64,000 nt of DNA, from positions 1,225,291 to 1,289,290 of the forward strand of contig JAQFVV010000276.1 in NCBI GenBank assembly GCA_028023455.1. The letters are read 5' to 3'. The position numbers and the translations under genes were made by a program. The notes under the pieces are model-generated. The model searched no databases. It was not told the origin of the DNA and saw only the letters and a list, made by a program, of their open reading frames with translations. The DNA is from Epiperipatus broadwayi (lineage: Eukaryota; Onychophora; Udeonychophora; Euonychophora; Peripatidae). Positions 11,945-23,924 of this stretch are shown one piece after another (within the stretch, counting starts at the first letter, position 1; each line of letters begins with the position of its first letter).

Positions 11945-14900
11945 ATTATTTTAAAATGAAAATAAAAAGATCGTAAATAAAAATTGATTTATTAATAAGA
12001 AAAAAACTTAAAAACTGAAAATTAAAAGTTGTTTAATATATATATTGTCACGCAGATGGAAAACAAATTATTTTAAGAAAAAGTATTTGAAAGTATTTTT
12101 TTTTTTTGTAAAAAAGTAAAAATATAAAGATTGATATTTTAAAAATAGAAATAATGTTGATTTCTATAATCTTAGAAAATGGAAATGATGTTTTATTAAT
12201 TAAATGATTGTTCGAAAGCAAACCCTTGAGGCACTTAAAATAAATTAAATGGTAAGAGAATACAAAGAAATTAAATGACCAATACAAGCACAAAAATGAC
12301 AGCACAGACCATAACTGAAACACAAAAGGATTAGTGACGTCTTGCCGGTTGAATCCAAAGATTGGATGATAAGAGACTAATAAAAATATAAAAGTCAAAG
12401 GATTATTATAATTGGGATCTGAGAGCTGACTATGAATATATCGTTATAACTAGCTATATTGCAGATTATCACGATGTGGAAATCTGAAATAAATTTAATT
12501 TTCTGGACAACCAGCTGAGGCCTCTGGATGAGAGTTCCTGACCAAATGAATGGCAAGTAGCGGTTTCATTTCAAAGAAGGACAAAATCTACAAAAGTGAT
12601 CATGAAGATGGACTTCTGAATCTACTCAATCCATAAAGTATGAACTCTTGTGTCTATCTAATAAGAACTTTTCTAAAATTGCAATGAATTAATAGCTGAA
12701 AATAAGAACTCTTATCTGAATTAAAGAATGCAAATTCAATTATTAATATTTTTATGCAGATGTTTAAGCAATCATTTCCATTTCATTTTTTTGTGTGTGT
12801 ATTATGTTTTAACTAAAATGTATTAAATTTAAAGTTGGGTGTAGATAGCTGCATGGATAAAGATTAATAACTATGTTTAAATTCATTTATGTTTAGTTTA
12901 AGGGATTCTAATTTCAGGCTATTTGTTTTGTAGTTAGGGCAATGCTTGTGGAGGGATATATTGATGTTTATATTAATGTAATGTGAAGCATGTTTAGCAT
13001 ACAGGGCAATGTTCCCAACTGAATGCATGACCCCAAAGAGGCAGTCATATCATTGAAATGGTCGCAGATGTATTTCCTGCACCATTGACCTCTTCTAGCT
13101 CTATGGACAGGGATTTATAAGACGGCAGATAGACCGTTCTCCCCTATATGTAGCACTCTTTAAAAAAATTGTATACATGATTCCTTAGTCAGGCAGATGC
13201 ACTTTCCTGTTCTGGACATGCATCATTTCTTTCAAATAATATCACGCTGTCAGATGCACATTCCTGTTGGTGTGGTTTTATGCTAGCATCTTCATATTAC
13301 ATTGGTTGAAAATATATATCTGGAAGCTGACATTGGGTTGGCTACGAACTTTTAGTCTGAGATTGAATGAATGTTTTGATAAGTTTTTAAATGAAAAATC
13401 TATGTAGCCTATCTATACTCGATATGCTAAAGTAAAATATAATTTAAATATCCATCTGTGCAGTCTATTTAAAATAGTAATTTAAATTTTAAAAAAATTA
13501 ATGTTAAAATCTAAAATAAATTTATTTCTCAATTTTAAATGTGCGTTAATAAAATCTATTTGTGTGTTAATGGCAGTGGCTTCTTTTATTTTATTGTTTT
13601 AAATATTAATATATTTTGAGAATCTAAAACTATTAAAACTTATAAAAATGTTTAAATCTCTGCTATTCGATGAGCTAGTGACATTGGACAAACGGTCAGA
13701 ATAATATATATAAAAAAAAATTTTGAATCTTAACTTACATATCTGCCTACTATATAAATTTTTCTAGGTTCAAATGCCTAGATGGCACCCTCATACAGCA
13801 GATATGTTGAAGGCTCTTTCAGTGACCATTAATATATATATATATTTAAAACTTCTACTCCACCACAAATTCGTAATTCATATAAAGACATCTGAAAAAA
13901 TAGAGAGCTATTATCTATGTGTGATGGAGGGAAAAATTTATACATATATAGAAAGAGATATTACAAATGGAAAAAGAGAGATAAAATTGACTTTTTTTAT
14001 ATATTTATGTTTAATTTAAAAATAGATATAGTGTACTAGTCGAAAATGTATGTCCATTCAACAAGATTTAGAATCTAAGCAAAAGTATCCCAAATCCAAA
14101 CATGCCTGAGATACACAGGTCAGAAGCAATCATGAATTCTAACCTTTTTCCCCATTCCCCAAATCTATAACACTACAGATAACACCTACGGTGATACTAC
14201 ATAAATTAATTATTTCTGGGCCAGTGCTACATCGTTTTGCATGAGATCTGAGCTGATGATGATGATGAGAGCTTGAGTGAACATGAGGTATAAGTTAAAA
14301 GCATACATAAATATATTAATGAGATTTGAACAACTGGATTAAGTTTAAAAATATAAATATTTATTTGGACAAAATTCGAGATGAGTTTTATTTATATAAT
14401 CAATTTCATGCCTTTAAAACTTTGTTTTCATTACAAACATTTAACAAACTAGATACAATTATTTTTATTTTAACAAATATCAATTTAGTGCAGCAGTTAC
14501 AATACTGAAAGTATATTTAAAAATAGGATTTTATTTAATGTTACAAAATGGATCTATCTGGTCATTTTGATGGACATTTATACATTAAGAATAATACATA
14601 TTAAAATATGATAGAGTTTCACTGATTATATGATTTGAGTATGATGCCCTTGGCATTTCATACATAAGTTTATTTTCATTTATAGACCTTATTTGTAACA
14701 ATAAAAATAAGGATATATTTTGATCAGTGAGTAGACTAAAACATTTATTTTACACATTTTCGACATTTAACAATAGAATATTGTGAAACTCTATAAATAT
14801 GGGAATGGCTTATTTCAATAAAGGGAAGGGCAGCTTCATGAGAAGTTGGATCTAAACTCCAATGAAAAATATTGCAAAGAGAAAAATATTTTGTTATCAC

Positions 14901-16153
14901 ATATCATTACGATTTATTTTGCCAAACAGGCTAGAAAATTAATTATAAGAAATTGTGATGCTAGCATTATGTCAACGAGAAAGAAAATAGCAGATTTGGC
15001 CAAGACAAAGTCATTCTCCAATTTTTTAATGTGGTATGCCAGCTTCATGCTAGAGTGGTATCGAAAGAAAAAGGTAGGCAGGAAGTGTCTATGGGCCGGA
15101 TCACAGCGTAGCCATACAGAGCTTCATCTACACTAACCTGCATGTTCCAGAAGTAGATTTAGACTTTTATTATGAATGAGAACCCTAAAAGATGGGAGGC
15201 TTTGAATCCTCAGCATGAGACATGAGTGAATCAAAGCAGTATATAAATATATACTTGGAGAAGAATGACAAACAAAGATGATTGTGAGTGTCTGGAATGA
15301 GGTACAGGCAAATCAGATCCAAACCCTATGTGGTTTATTAATAATTTGACATATGCCAGCAACACTATCATAAGAATATAAAGTCATTGAATTTAAATAC
15401 CAAAATAAAGCCTTAAATGGTTTAACAAATATGTGATGATATGCTAAAATAATGATCCATGTAAGATAAAGTCATTTATCATAAGTTAAACTATAATTAA
15501 TGAAGCATGCATTTCTCACCCTTCTTGAATCAATACTATTTTGTTTAAATATATAAAAAACTAAGATTCATGCACTTAAAAGTGCAACCAACAAAATTGA
15601 TTTTGTTCACCAGCCTTTTTGGTGATGATGATGAATAAAGAAATTAATGAAACTATTAGACACCAATATCCACCCCAGATTGCAAAGTATTTATACATTT
15701 TGGATAATTTTATGGTAAAATATATTTTTTTAAAAAAGCATATATTCATTTTAAAAGAAAAACTCAGTCTTATGAACTATTTAGAAATAAATAAATAAGA
15801 ACTCATTAATCCCCTCCCCCCCTTCTTTTCCACAGCGGGATATAGAAGAAGTTTGTAAGACTGGGTTTGATTGGCATTTACAAATAAAATTAAATGAAAA
15901 ATAGAAAAATATCATTAAAAATAAATTATAACAGCACTAATTTATAAAAATAATAAGAAGCATGAGTTGGATGAAAAGTTTTTTACAGTTGTGCTGTTTA
16001 GATAGAAGAGAATCTATATAAAGAAAATAACTATTAATTTAAGATACTCACCAATTAGCGAGTTTAAAAAAAAATAAAACACAAAGAAAATGTCAAATTT
16101 ACAGAGTTACAAGTTAGAATTAGTTAATATGATTGTATCTTTGGTCTGATTAC
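11945..16153. other. Long AT-rich stretch without supportable genes
   Basis: Frames of 60-116 codons at 12048-12398 (minus), 13774-14019, 14326-14508 and 14846-15136 (plus) have AT-biased composition and no recognisable motifs. Slightly G+C-richer patches at 12900-13340 and 14100-14290 show no coding pattern. A GATGATGATGATGA run sits near 14255. I make no gene call. Confidence 0.5.
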
Positions 16154-16300
16154 CTTAGGATCCAATGGAATGAAGTACTGATGAATCTTCTGTGGCAGGT
16201 GGCATTCTTTGATGGCACAGGCACTCTTGAGCAGTACGAACTACATCTCTGCACAGCGAAGAGTGGAGCTGAAGATGGAAGGGAAGGCAGTTTACACCCC
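16154..16300 (-). other. G+C-rich island, possible exon or decayed coding fragment
   Basis: This ~150-bp island is about half G+C in a ~25% G+C neighbourhood. On the minus strand one frame (16240 to 16154) reads FVLLKSACAIKECHLPQ then KIHQYFIPLDPK without stops. It is bounded by an AG (complement of 16241-16242) and a GTAATC donor (16148-16153), making an 87-bp exon of 29 codons. A second frame (...DVVRTAQECLCHQRMPP...) is open further upstream and ends in TAA at the same place. I recognise neither peptide. Either a host exon or an old transposon fragment would fit. Confidence 0.3.
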
Positions 16301-17604
16301 TCTTTTTAAAAATCAAACAGACAAATGGCATATTTAATTAACTGGAACTTCTCATAAATTCCAAATTCTTAAATTGAATCAGCTCTGCTATCATATCTAA
16401 AATGATGTGTAATGTAAAAATGAATTTCTAATGATATAATGTTTTCTACTAAAACAAAATTCTGATTAATAGAAAGTTAACTAGAATAATATAAATAGCT
16501 TTATGGAATTAGTTATGATATTTATTTAAACATTATTAAAAAAAAAACAAAAGACAAAATGTGGCAAAATGAATAAAAAATCGAATTATTTTTAGAATTT
16601 GATATTCTTATATTCAATTAACTTATAGGAGTAAACAATGTTGAGCAAAATTGATTCCATATATGAAATAGAGATTTATTTCATATATAAGATAGAGAAG
16701 ATTATATAAGATAGAGAAGATGTGTATAATGTTTGCTTATCATTTTAGCGAAGTGACTATATTTCTTAAAAGTTTTTTATTAGTTTATATTAACAAATAT
16801 TAATTGCTCTAATCAGAATGGTTATATACTAATGAATTTTTTTGTTACTTTTTTCTGAGTGCATCAGGATAAGAGGTGTATCAAACATATATGCTATTAA
16901 CTTTCTCTATTTTAGATACATATGTTTGTCCTGAATTAAAGCTAAAAAAAAAAAAATACTTGATTTAAAAATGTCTGAAAATAGATTTTAAAAACAATTA
17001 TAGTTGATAAGTTAGTTTAGTAGTATTAAATATAAAACGTATATCTCATTTTTTAAATCTATGCACAATCTTCAAACTATTACCTGCTGATAACTGTCAG
17101 TTTAATAATTTATTTATTATACGTATTTAGTTTGGTGAATAATATATTAATTGTTTCATTAGTAGAAGTAAATTAGAAGCTTTGTAAAAATTAATATCTC
17201 CTATTCTCTAAGTAAATAAATATCATTTCTCCAGGCAATTTAATACAGTGATACAATGGAAACTCTAAAGCAAAAGAACCATGAACTGAAGCTCAACGTT
17301 ATCATTTTTTTGCTCAGTGCTTAAATGTCACTTGTCCTCTGGAAAAAATTAATATGTATATACATTGAGAAGTACTAATCTTTGAATTGTAAAATAGTAA
17401 GTTACAAATATAAATTTATAATTGTATTAAAACGTGTGTATCGGTGCTTTATCAGTTTTGGCTTTAGTTAAAATCTTTATTCGATAAAATGTTTATTATA
17501 TTTTGTTATTCCAGTTATTCATACTTCTATATTTTAGTTATAAAGTAATGATTATTAATCAGAAAATGGTTTACATCAAGTTATAAATTGCTTTTACATT
17601 TAAG
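16301..17604. other. AT-rich DNA, no features seen
   Basis: A short tandem duplication (AGATAGAGAAGATTATATAAGATAGAGAAGA, in two halves) lies at about 16690-16722. No genes are visible. Confidence 0.5.
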
Positions 17605-17719
17605 AAAGACAAATATATCAAGCGTTAGTGGCCTAGCTGTTAGCATAGCCACCTTTCAAGCAGTTGGCCCGGGTTCGCTTCCCGGTCAATTCTTTGACAT
17701 ATAAAAAAAAGACAAATAT
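17605..17719 (+). mobile_element. tRNA-derived SINE, copy 1, with 12-bp TSD
   Basis: A ~91-bp unit (17617-17707) is flanked by AAAGACAAATAT at 17605-17616 and 17708-17719. It contains an A-box-like TGGCCTAGCTGT and a B box GGTTCGCTTCC. The block GGCCCGGGTTCG...TTCCCGGTCA is close to the 3' half of tRNA-Glu. It ends in ACATATAAAA. Copy 2 at 42.1 kb shares the 5' end TCAAGCGTTRGTGG, the middle CAAGCAGTTG and the 3' end RCATATAAA/CACATAAA. The perfect duplication shows retroposition rather than a resident tRNA gene. Confidence 0.85.
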
Positions 17720-18538
17720 TTAGATATAGTAGTATAATTTTCCTTTCCTCGAAAATTGAGTTTTGTGGGTACATACATAATTTAAAACAGCACAGAAAAT
17801 TAAAAACTAAAAAAATAATTAGGATAATTGCAATGTTTGTATAAGGATAGTATTGTAATATAAATAAATTCAATGGATTATAAAGGTTTCATTCGATGAT
17901 TCTTACTTCTTTTTTTATTTGAATGCAATTCTAAATTTAAACAGCATTTTGCTTTAACAAGAAAAGATTATAAATTTATAAGGTGTTTAACTCTCTGAGC
18001 ATGCTTTTGACATTTAGGGTCGAATTCATAGCTCTAACAATGACAGCAGAATATTTTACGTTGTTTATATAATGAGTAAATGATATTCAAATATGCCAAC
18101 AATTATATAAATATTTAATTTACATATTCCATTTAATTGATAATGACATGCCTGATTTTTTATTGATCTCCACCATATGTTTTCACTGTAAACAAACACT
18201 AGAATGAGAATGAGAAAGCTCTGTATTTTTTTCCTTATGTATGCCTATGTAATCCACTTTTATACAGTAAATACATTTAGTAATTAATGTAATATTATGA
18301 AATGTAAATAATAAGAATATTTTCAAATTTTATAAGTGACCTCAAGATCCTATTTGTGTAAATAAATATATTTGCATGTGACCTTTTCATAGTGCTCAAT
18401 TATTGCTCAGTGAACTAATAAATTAAATTATTTTTATTAATTTTAAAATTGTATTACTATTACTATTTGGTTAAATGAAAATACACACAAAAAAGGTAGT
18501 TTTTTTAATAATATTTAGTTTTATTACTGTATATCATG
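17720..18538. other. AT-rich DNA, no features seen
   Basis: No gene or repeat relation is recognised up to the start of the PLE palindrome. Confidence 0.5.
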
Positions 18539-18726
18539 CTTTCAATGTATTTTTACTATATCATATTTATGGCATATAGTAACGTGATTAAATGGTTCTT
18601 TATATCAATGTTTAATTAACTGTTCACATATTCAATTTTAATTTAATATTTAAATTTAAATATTCAAATAACACATTCTTTGAAATAGGTACACTTGTTT
18701 CATTTTTGTTAATGGAAAAATGGTCA

Positions 18727-19468
18727 CCAGCCATTGACATGCTTCTTTAATTTTCCACTTTCTATCTTCCCTGTGTGTGTATACACTATCTCTGCTTTTG
18801 TTAGTTCGAATCTATGACCAAATTTCTGATCATGGTCTGTAAATAAGTGTTTTTTTTGTTTAAAGGTTCTATTGTATAAAATATATGTGTCGGGCAAGTT
18901 TTGTTGACAAATTAGCTCTTCCCATAATATGCAGCATTGCAAGCTGATTGACTACATTTAATTCTACAGCCCACTTGATATGCCAATTCATTTGGTATAG
19001 TATCTTTAAAGTTATTGATTAATTGAATAAGTAATGGAGTGGTTCAAAAGCTTATATTAAATTTATTTTTACACGTAGTTTTCATTTATGTGCAACCTTT
19101 GGAATATAAGGTAGGCTTGTTCAATTTTTCAGTTCCACTTGTTGGTTGGGTCAAGAAATTTTTACTTTTTATAAAATCTCTATATGATGTTTATGATTTT
19201 ATCATGATTATATCACAAATTTGGAAGGTCATCTGTGTATTGTTCAATGTTCTTTTTATCATATTTAAATTTTTATAGTGTATTATTTCTGTGTAAAAAA
19301 CTCTTCAATTCCACATATTTATGTAATTTGGGGTTAGGGATCTAGGGTGAATTGCTTCTATTATATTTTGGGGCTTAATTAACATTCTGTAGTCTAGCAC
19401 TGTCTTTGCATATATAAGTTCAAAAAAATATTCCTCTATCATTGTCTTCTTTCTCTAAGGTCCATGAC
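18727..19468 (-). pseudogene. PLE post-RT linker and GIY-YIG domain
   Basis: With several frameshifts and stops the minus strand reads linker segments, then KDTIPNELAYQVGCRIKCSQ, a YYGK motif (AAYYGKS), and finally FTDHDQKFGHRFELTKAE with a KLKKHV end. KDTIP...Y.IKC..C...YYGKT and the FTDHD..FGHRF..TKAEIV block are characteristic of a PLE lineage with the GIY-YIG endonuclease at the C terminus. The Gly-Ile-Tyr element is degraded. The upstream RT portion of the same copy lies beyond the inserted hammerhead foldback. Confidence 0.8.
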
Positions 19469-19615
19469 AGTATCAATGCTAAACATCACATGATCACTGT
19501 CTCATCATACTATTTAACAATTCAAAACAAAGCAAAACTCTCCATATAGTAGTGCCATCTTGTGCTAACAAGAGCAATCAATGGATGCCAGAAGCCTATC
19601 TAGTGCCTACTCATC

Positions 19616-19665
19616 CAATATCCCCAGACTAGTTTCTGGCTTGTGGCCTTTATCAGTGAGGAACC
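19616..19665 (-). ncRNA. Hammerhead ribozyme with G8 mutation
   Basis: The opposite arm of the foldback carries the same ribozyme on the minus strand, with GAAAC-UA-GUC intact but CTGATAA in place of CTGATGA (complement of 19650-19656). The lost G8 is the residue whose 2'-OH acts as general acid, so cleavage should be abolished. Confidence 0.7.
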
Positions 19666-19669
19666 TTGG

Positions 19670-19713
19670 ATCCTCACTGATGAAGGCCACAAGCCAGAAA
19701 CTAGTCTGGGGAT
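19670..19713 (+). ncRNA. Type I hammerhead ribozyme, complete core
   Basis: Stem I 5' strand AUCCUCA (19670-19676) pairs over seven base pairs (one G-U) with UGGGGAU (19707-19713). The core CUGAUGA is at 19677-19683. Stem II is GGC-CACAA-GCC inside an A/A mismatch. GAAA is at 19697-19700. A minimal stem III is C-UA-G, followed by GUC with the predicted cut after 19706. All invariant core residues are present. Very short stem III is typical of PLE-associated hammerheads, which may act as dimers. Activity is inferred, not shown. Confidence 0.8.
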
Positions 19714-19845
19714 ATCGAATGAGTAGGCACTAGATAGGGATTTTGTGCACAAGCCTTCTGGCATTCATTGATTGCTCTTGTAGCACCAGATGGCACTACT
19801 ATATGGAGAGTTTTGCTTTGTTTTGAATTGTTTAGTATCAATGCT

Positions 19846-20059
19846 CATACCAATTCTTGTTGTATTCCACCAATCTGAGTGTCTGTAGCACATATAAATG
19901 TGTCATTCACATATCTTATGTATATTAAACTTGAGTTTAAATATCTGTGATTAGGTATAATAAATTTTTCAATTATTGATAGAAATAGACTGCTCATGAT
20001 ATCACTGATATGGTACAGACACACATATTGATGAAGTACAACAGGAATCAGAGTGAGCA
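19846..20059 (-). pseudogene. PLE reverse transcriptase palm fragment
   Basis: The minus-strand frame ending at 19845 reads HISDIMSSLFLSIIEKFIIP, a short spacer, then SSLIYIRYVNDTFICAT. This matches the PLE RT block with the MGS..SP..AN..M..FE-like segment followed by motif C. The catalytic YVDD is changed to YVND, removing a metal-binding aspartate. The fragment lacks motif A and the fingers. It continues in frame, after the inserted foldback, toward the post-RT linker. Confidence 0.75.
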
Positions 20060-20830
20060 GCGACACTGTCATGGAGTTTGCAGAAAGAAGACAATAATAG
20101 AGGAACAACATTTTTAGACTTTGGGTCATATGATAAACTACAGAATGATGGCTAAACCCTTAAATATAAGAGAAGTGATTCACCCTAAATAAATAACTCC
20201 ATTATCACATAAATGTATGGGATTAAAAGTTTTTTTACACACAAATCATAAAACATGCAAGTTTGAATACAATAAAAAGAACAACAATGAACAGTACACA
20301 AATGGCCTTCAAAATATGGGATATAATCACAATAAAATTATAAATGCCATAAAGAGATTCTATAAAAAATAAGAAATGATTGTCCCAACCAGCAAGTGAA
20401 TTCTAAAGACTGTATAAGCCTATCTTATATTCCAAAGATTACACATAAATTTAAAAATATATGTAAAAAATAAATTTAATATATGCTTTTGAACTGTTCC
20501 ATCACTTAACCAATCAATCAATAACTCTAAAGACACTATACCAAACAAATCACCACGTCAAATGGTCTATAAAACTAATGCAGACAATCAGTTTGCATTG
20601 TTGCACATTATGGAAAGTTGAGGGCTAATTCATCAACAAGATCTGCCAAACACAGATATTTATTCAATAGAACACTCAGAGACAAAGAACACTTCAATAT
20701 TTACAGACCATGAGCAGAAAACTGGTGAGAAGCAGAGATATTGTACACAGAGAGAGGAGATAGAAACCAGAAGATTAAAGAAGCATATGCAATAGGTGGT
20801 GACCATTTTTCTATTAACAAAAAAGAAACA
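20060..20830 (+). pseudogene. Inverted PLE copy: linker and GIY-YIG remnant
   Basis: This plus-strand stretch is the inverted partner of 18727-19468. Scattered across frames it reads SLSYIPKITHKFKNICKK, NNSKDTIPNKSPRQMVYK, a degraded zinc/YYG region (CTLW replaces the YYGK surroundings) and FTDHEQKTG. It is more decayed than the minus copy, with stops in every frame. It contributes no functional product. Confidence 0.7.
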
Positions 20831-21050
20831 AGTTTACTCATTTCAAAGAAATGGGCTATTTGAATATTCAAATTTAAATTTTAAATTATAATTGAAGACA
20901 TGAACAGTTATTTAAACATTGATATAAACAATCATTTAATCACACCACTATGTGCCATAAATATGATATAGTAAAAATATATTGAAAGTCAAATATTATT
21001 TTAAAAAAACTATTTTCTGTGTGTATTTTCATTTTACCAGATCTTTTTTT

Positions 21051-21545
<495 letters not shown>

Positions 21546-22356
21546 AGTATGTTCCAACAGTAATCTTCATTAATCCTTTAGATTATATGGCATTACATAA
21601 CATTGATTGTAAGGGTTACAGATGCAATCATGTTTTACAGGGTTTTATATGGATTAATTTTAAAGGTTACATTAATAAAGTTTCAAGATATAATTTTTAA
21701 AAATGTTGCTACTAGTTTTAAATACAGATGACAGATATGAAGTTTACAATAAAAAAACACAACTTCATATAGAGGTAGATATGACCTAAGATTGTAAAAT
21801 CTGGCATCATATTGGAAGTTATTTACAGTCACTAAATTAATCTTGATTATTGTTTTTAACTGTTAATCTTGGAATACAATAGGGAGATAACTTATAATTC
21901 AAGATATGGTTGTTGTACAAAGACCAAAGTCAATTCAGAATAGAATTACATATGGTAACATCTGGTGTATTGTGATAGAAGGGATTTAAATTATGAAGTC
22001 TGGTGGAGGATGTTATTGAAGGCAGTTAATGAAGATCTGTGTTGAGAGTAGTGGATGATTCCATTGAATGTTATTCAATGTGGTTATTATTGGACTATGA
22101 CATTTTATGGATTATAAGGTTATTAGTAGTGACCAGGTGGGAGCTAAAATATATGGTGGGGTGCAGTATTGATATACTAGGCCTTGATTTGTTGGAGCTT
22201 ATTGATGAACATAGCTGGGATTCTTCTGGTTTTGTTGCCATGATGAAGATGCAGAAAGTGCACTAGAAGGCATACTGAGTGAAAGTTGTGGCACATGCTG
22301 TGGGGAGAAGTTATCTTGTGATTGAATTGAATTAGCTATTGTATAGAGGCAACTGG

Positions 22357-23330
22357 TCATCTAGTGTTTAGCATGATAATCCTGGTTTGGTTGAGGGTTT
22401 GACAGTGCTGGAAAAGTTGTTGTTGAGTTTCTTCTGCCATATGACATAAGGTGCAGAATGGATTTATATTTTTATACAGATGGTAATACCAGAAAAAATG
22501 ATAGGTTGGCAATGCATGTAAGTTAAAACAAACTAGAAAATTGGAAAAATTTAGGCTTGAGGGACCAACTTTCAAAGGAGTGGAGTAAATGGAAGTTATT
22601 CATACCAAGCATAAAAGAAGAACAATCTTTGCATATGTTTTCCAGTATGTGTATTTATTAATCATGGGAAACATTGATCAGTTAGATGCTGATATGATTG
22701 ATTGGTAAAGTGTGGTAAGAATCAGTAGGGATTTCTTGTAACAGTGATTGTTGTGAATAATTTATGCAATTGAATTTATGGCTTTTTGGATATAGAACAC
22801 TTGGGTACAATGGAGGGCCAAACCATTATTAATGGGTAGACAACCATGTCTCATAGCTGAGATAGAAACTGTTTTCCTGCACCATAATAGCATGTTGCAG
22901 AGGGAGCAGATGGCAGAATTAAATGATTTTGAAAAGTTAACAATAGGCAAATAATATGCAATTGTAGTCATTGTGAATATAAAAGGAGAGATAAGTTTTG
23001 GAAAGAGAGTTGGCAATCTGTTTAAGTTTGTTTTGTATGGTAGTCTTCATTGTGAGCACATGTAAAATAGAAAGCCTAAGAGAGGGATTGATTTTTTCCT
23101 GGAATATTTAAGAGTAAGATTTATTAGTGTATATAAACCATGCTGCTGTTTTACTCATCTTAAAACTAAGTTTATACTTGGCAGTTTATTGATTGAAGAT
23201 GCTTTGCAATTCGAAGAGGTGCTTACAAGATGACAAGAAATGATGACATCATCCACGAATGCTATGTATGGTATGTATTGGTGTGTATGTATAATTTGGA
23301 TGTCTGATAATGTTTACAGGCCAGATATTG
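22357..23330 (-). pseudogene. LINE ORF2 remnant: RT motif C to C-terminal Cys/His motif
   Basis: AFVDDVIIS (about 23250) corresponds to the YMDD block of the other copies. Then follow LLGFLFYM, a ~84-codon stretch with YYLPIVNFSKSF and LLWCRKTVSISAMRHGCLP, and finally CTLCHMAEETQQQLFQHC (CX2C-HX4C-type layout with a Q for the usual His). Order and content match ORF2 of the 57.9-kb copy. Frames are broken several times. No catalytic RT core upstream of motif C survives. Confidence 0.75.
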
Positions 23331-23924
23331 AGTGTATTTGTTGTTATTGATGAGAGGTAGAGATAGATTGATCTATGGAATCAGCTAAAGGACATTTAGT
23401 TTTCATGAGAATCTGACTGGTTTTTACAGAGTCCATGTCCAGTATCAATATATCAAAAATGTCTGTTTTTTTTATTTTTTATGTTGGCAAGTCCTTTTGT
23501 GAGGAACATCCAGACTTTATTTTTGTTTCACTAGAAGTGTTGGGGGAAGAGATAGCTGTTATAGGTGGTAAACATAAGAAATTATCTCCATGATATGTGT
23601 TGGTGTTTCATCGCCATGTGTATGCTTATAAATAAGAACTTCTGGGGTAGTATTAATCTTATTTGAGGTAGTGCTAGCTTTGGTTGTTGCATTGGGAGGA
23701 ATGTTGAAAACAATATTACCTAAATCAAGGGTTGTTTGTATATTTAATTGAACTGGTATGATCATCATTATCATTATCTGCCTCATAAAATATCAAATTA
23801 ATAGGTGGTGAATCAAGATTGAGAATTAATGAGTGTACAGAGTAGCAGTATGTGCATGGATAAACTTGTGGCTATTGATGGATATAATCATGGAAAGAAT
23901 TGCTCTTGGCTATTCTTTCTTGAT

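Larger units (their letters stand above)
19469..19845. mobile_element. 353-bp hammerhead-ribozyme foldback with 12-bp TSD
   Basis: AGTATCAATGCT occurs at 19469-19480 and 19834-19845, bracketing 19481-19833. The inserted unit is a near-perfect foldback with arms of about 160 bp. They meet near 19670 and share AAACTCTCCATATAGTAGTGCC, in two parts, and the CAGAAACTAGTCTGGGGAT block. The insertion splits a PLE reading frame between its RT and linker. The plus-strand arm carries a complete hammerhead core and the minus-strand arm a mutated one. It has no protein capacity. Related fragments lie at 41.3 and 44-45.5 kb. Confidence 0.85.
18539..20992. mobile_element. Head-to-head Penelope-like element palindrome
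   Basis: The left arm (18539-19475, minus-strand coding) and the right arm (20060-20992, plus-strand coding) are diverged inverted copies of the same PLE 3' half, matching out to CTTTCAATRTATTTTTACTA at the outer ends. The centre holds an RT fragment on the minus strand (19846-20059) and a separate 353-bp hammerhead foldback (19481-19833). Reading the minus strand and skipping the foldback, RT, linker and GIY-YIG follow in order. The right arm is an inverted partial copy, a structure often reported for PLE insertions. Confidence 0.8.

Noticed and set aside
12048-12398. 116-codon minus-strand frame with hydrophobic stretches
   Set aside because: Composition follows AT bias (Phe, Ile, Leu, Lys), with no motif, no homology and no exon signals.
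14240-14275. Hammerhead at GAGCTGATGATGATGATGAGAGC
   Set aside because: The CTGATGA lies in a GAT microsatellite and has no GAAA or stem I partner.
13774-15136. Plus-strand frames of 60-96 codons
   Set aside because: No recognisable domains, no consistent splice borders, AT-biased residues only.
17620-17707. A genuine tRNA-Glu gene
   Set aside because: The perfect flanking duplications, the missing acceptor pairing and the related copy at 42.1 kb show a SINE instead.
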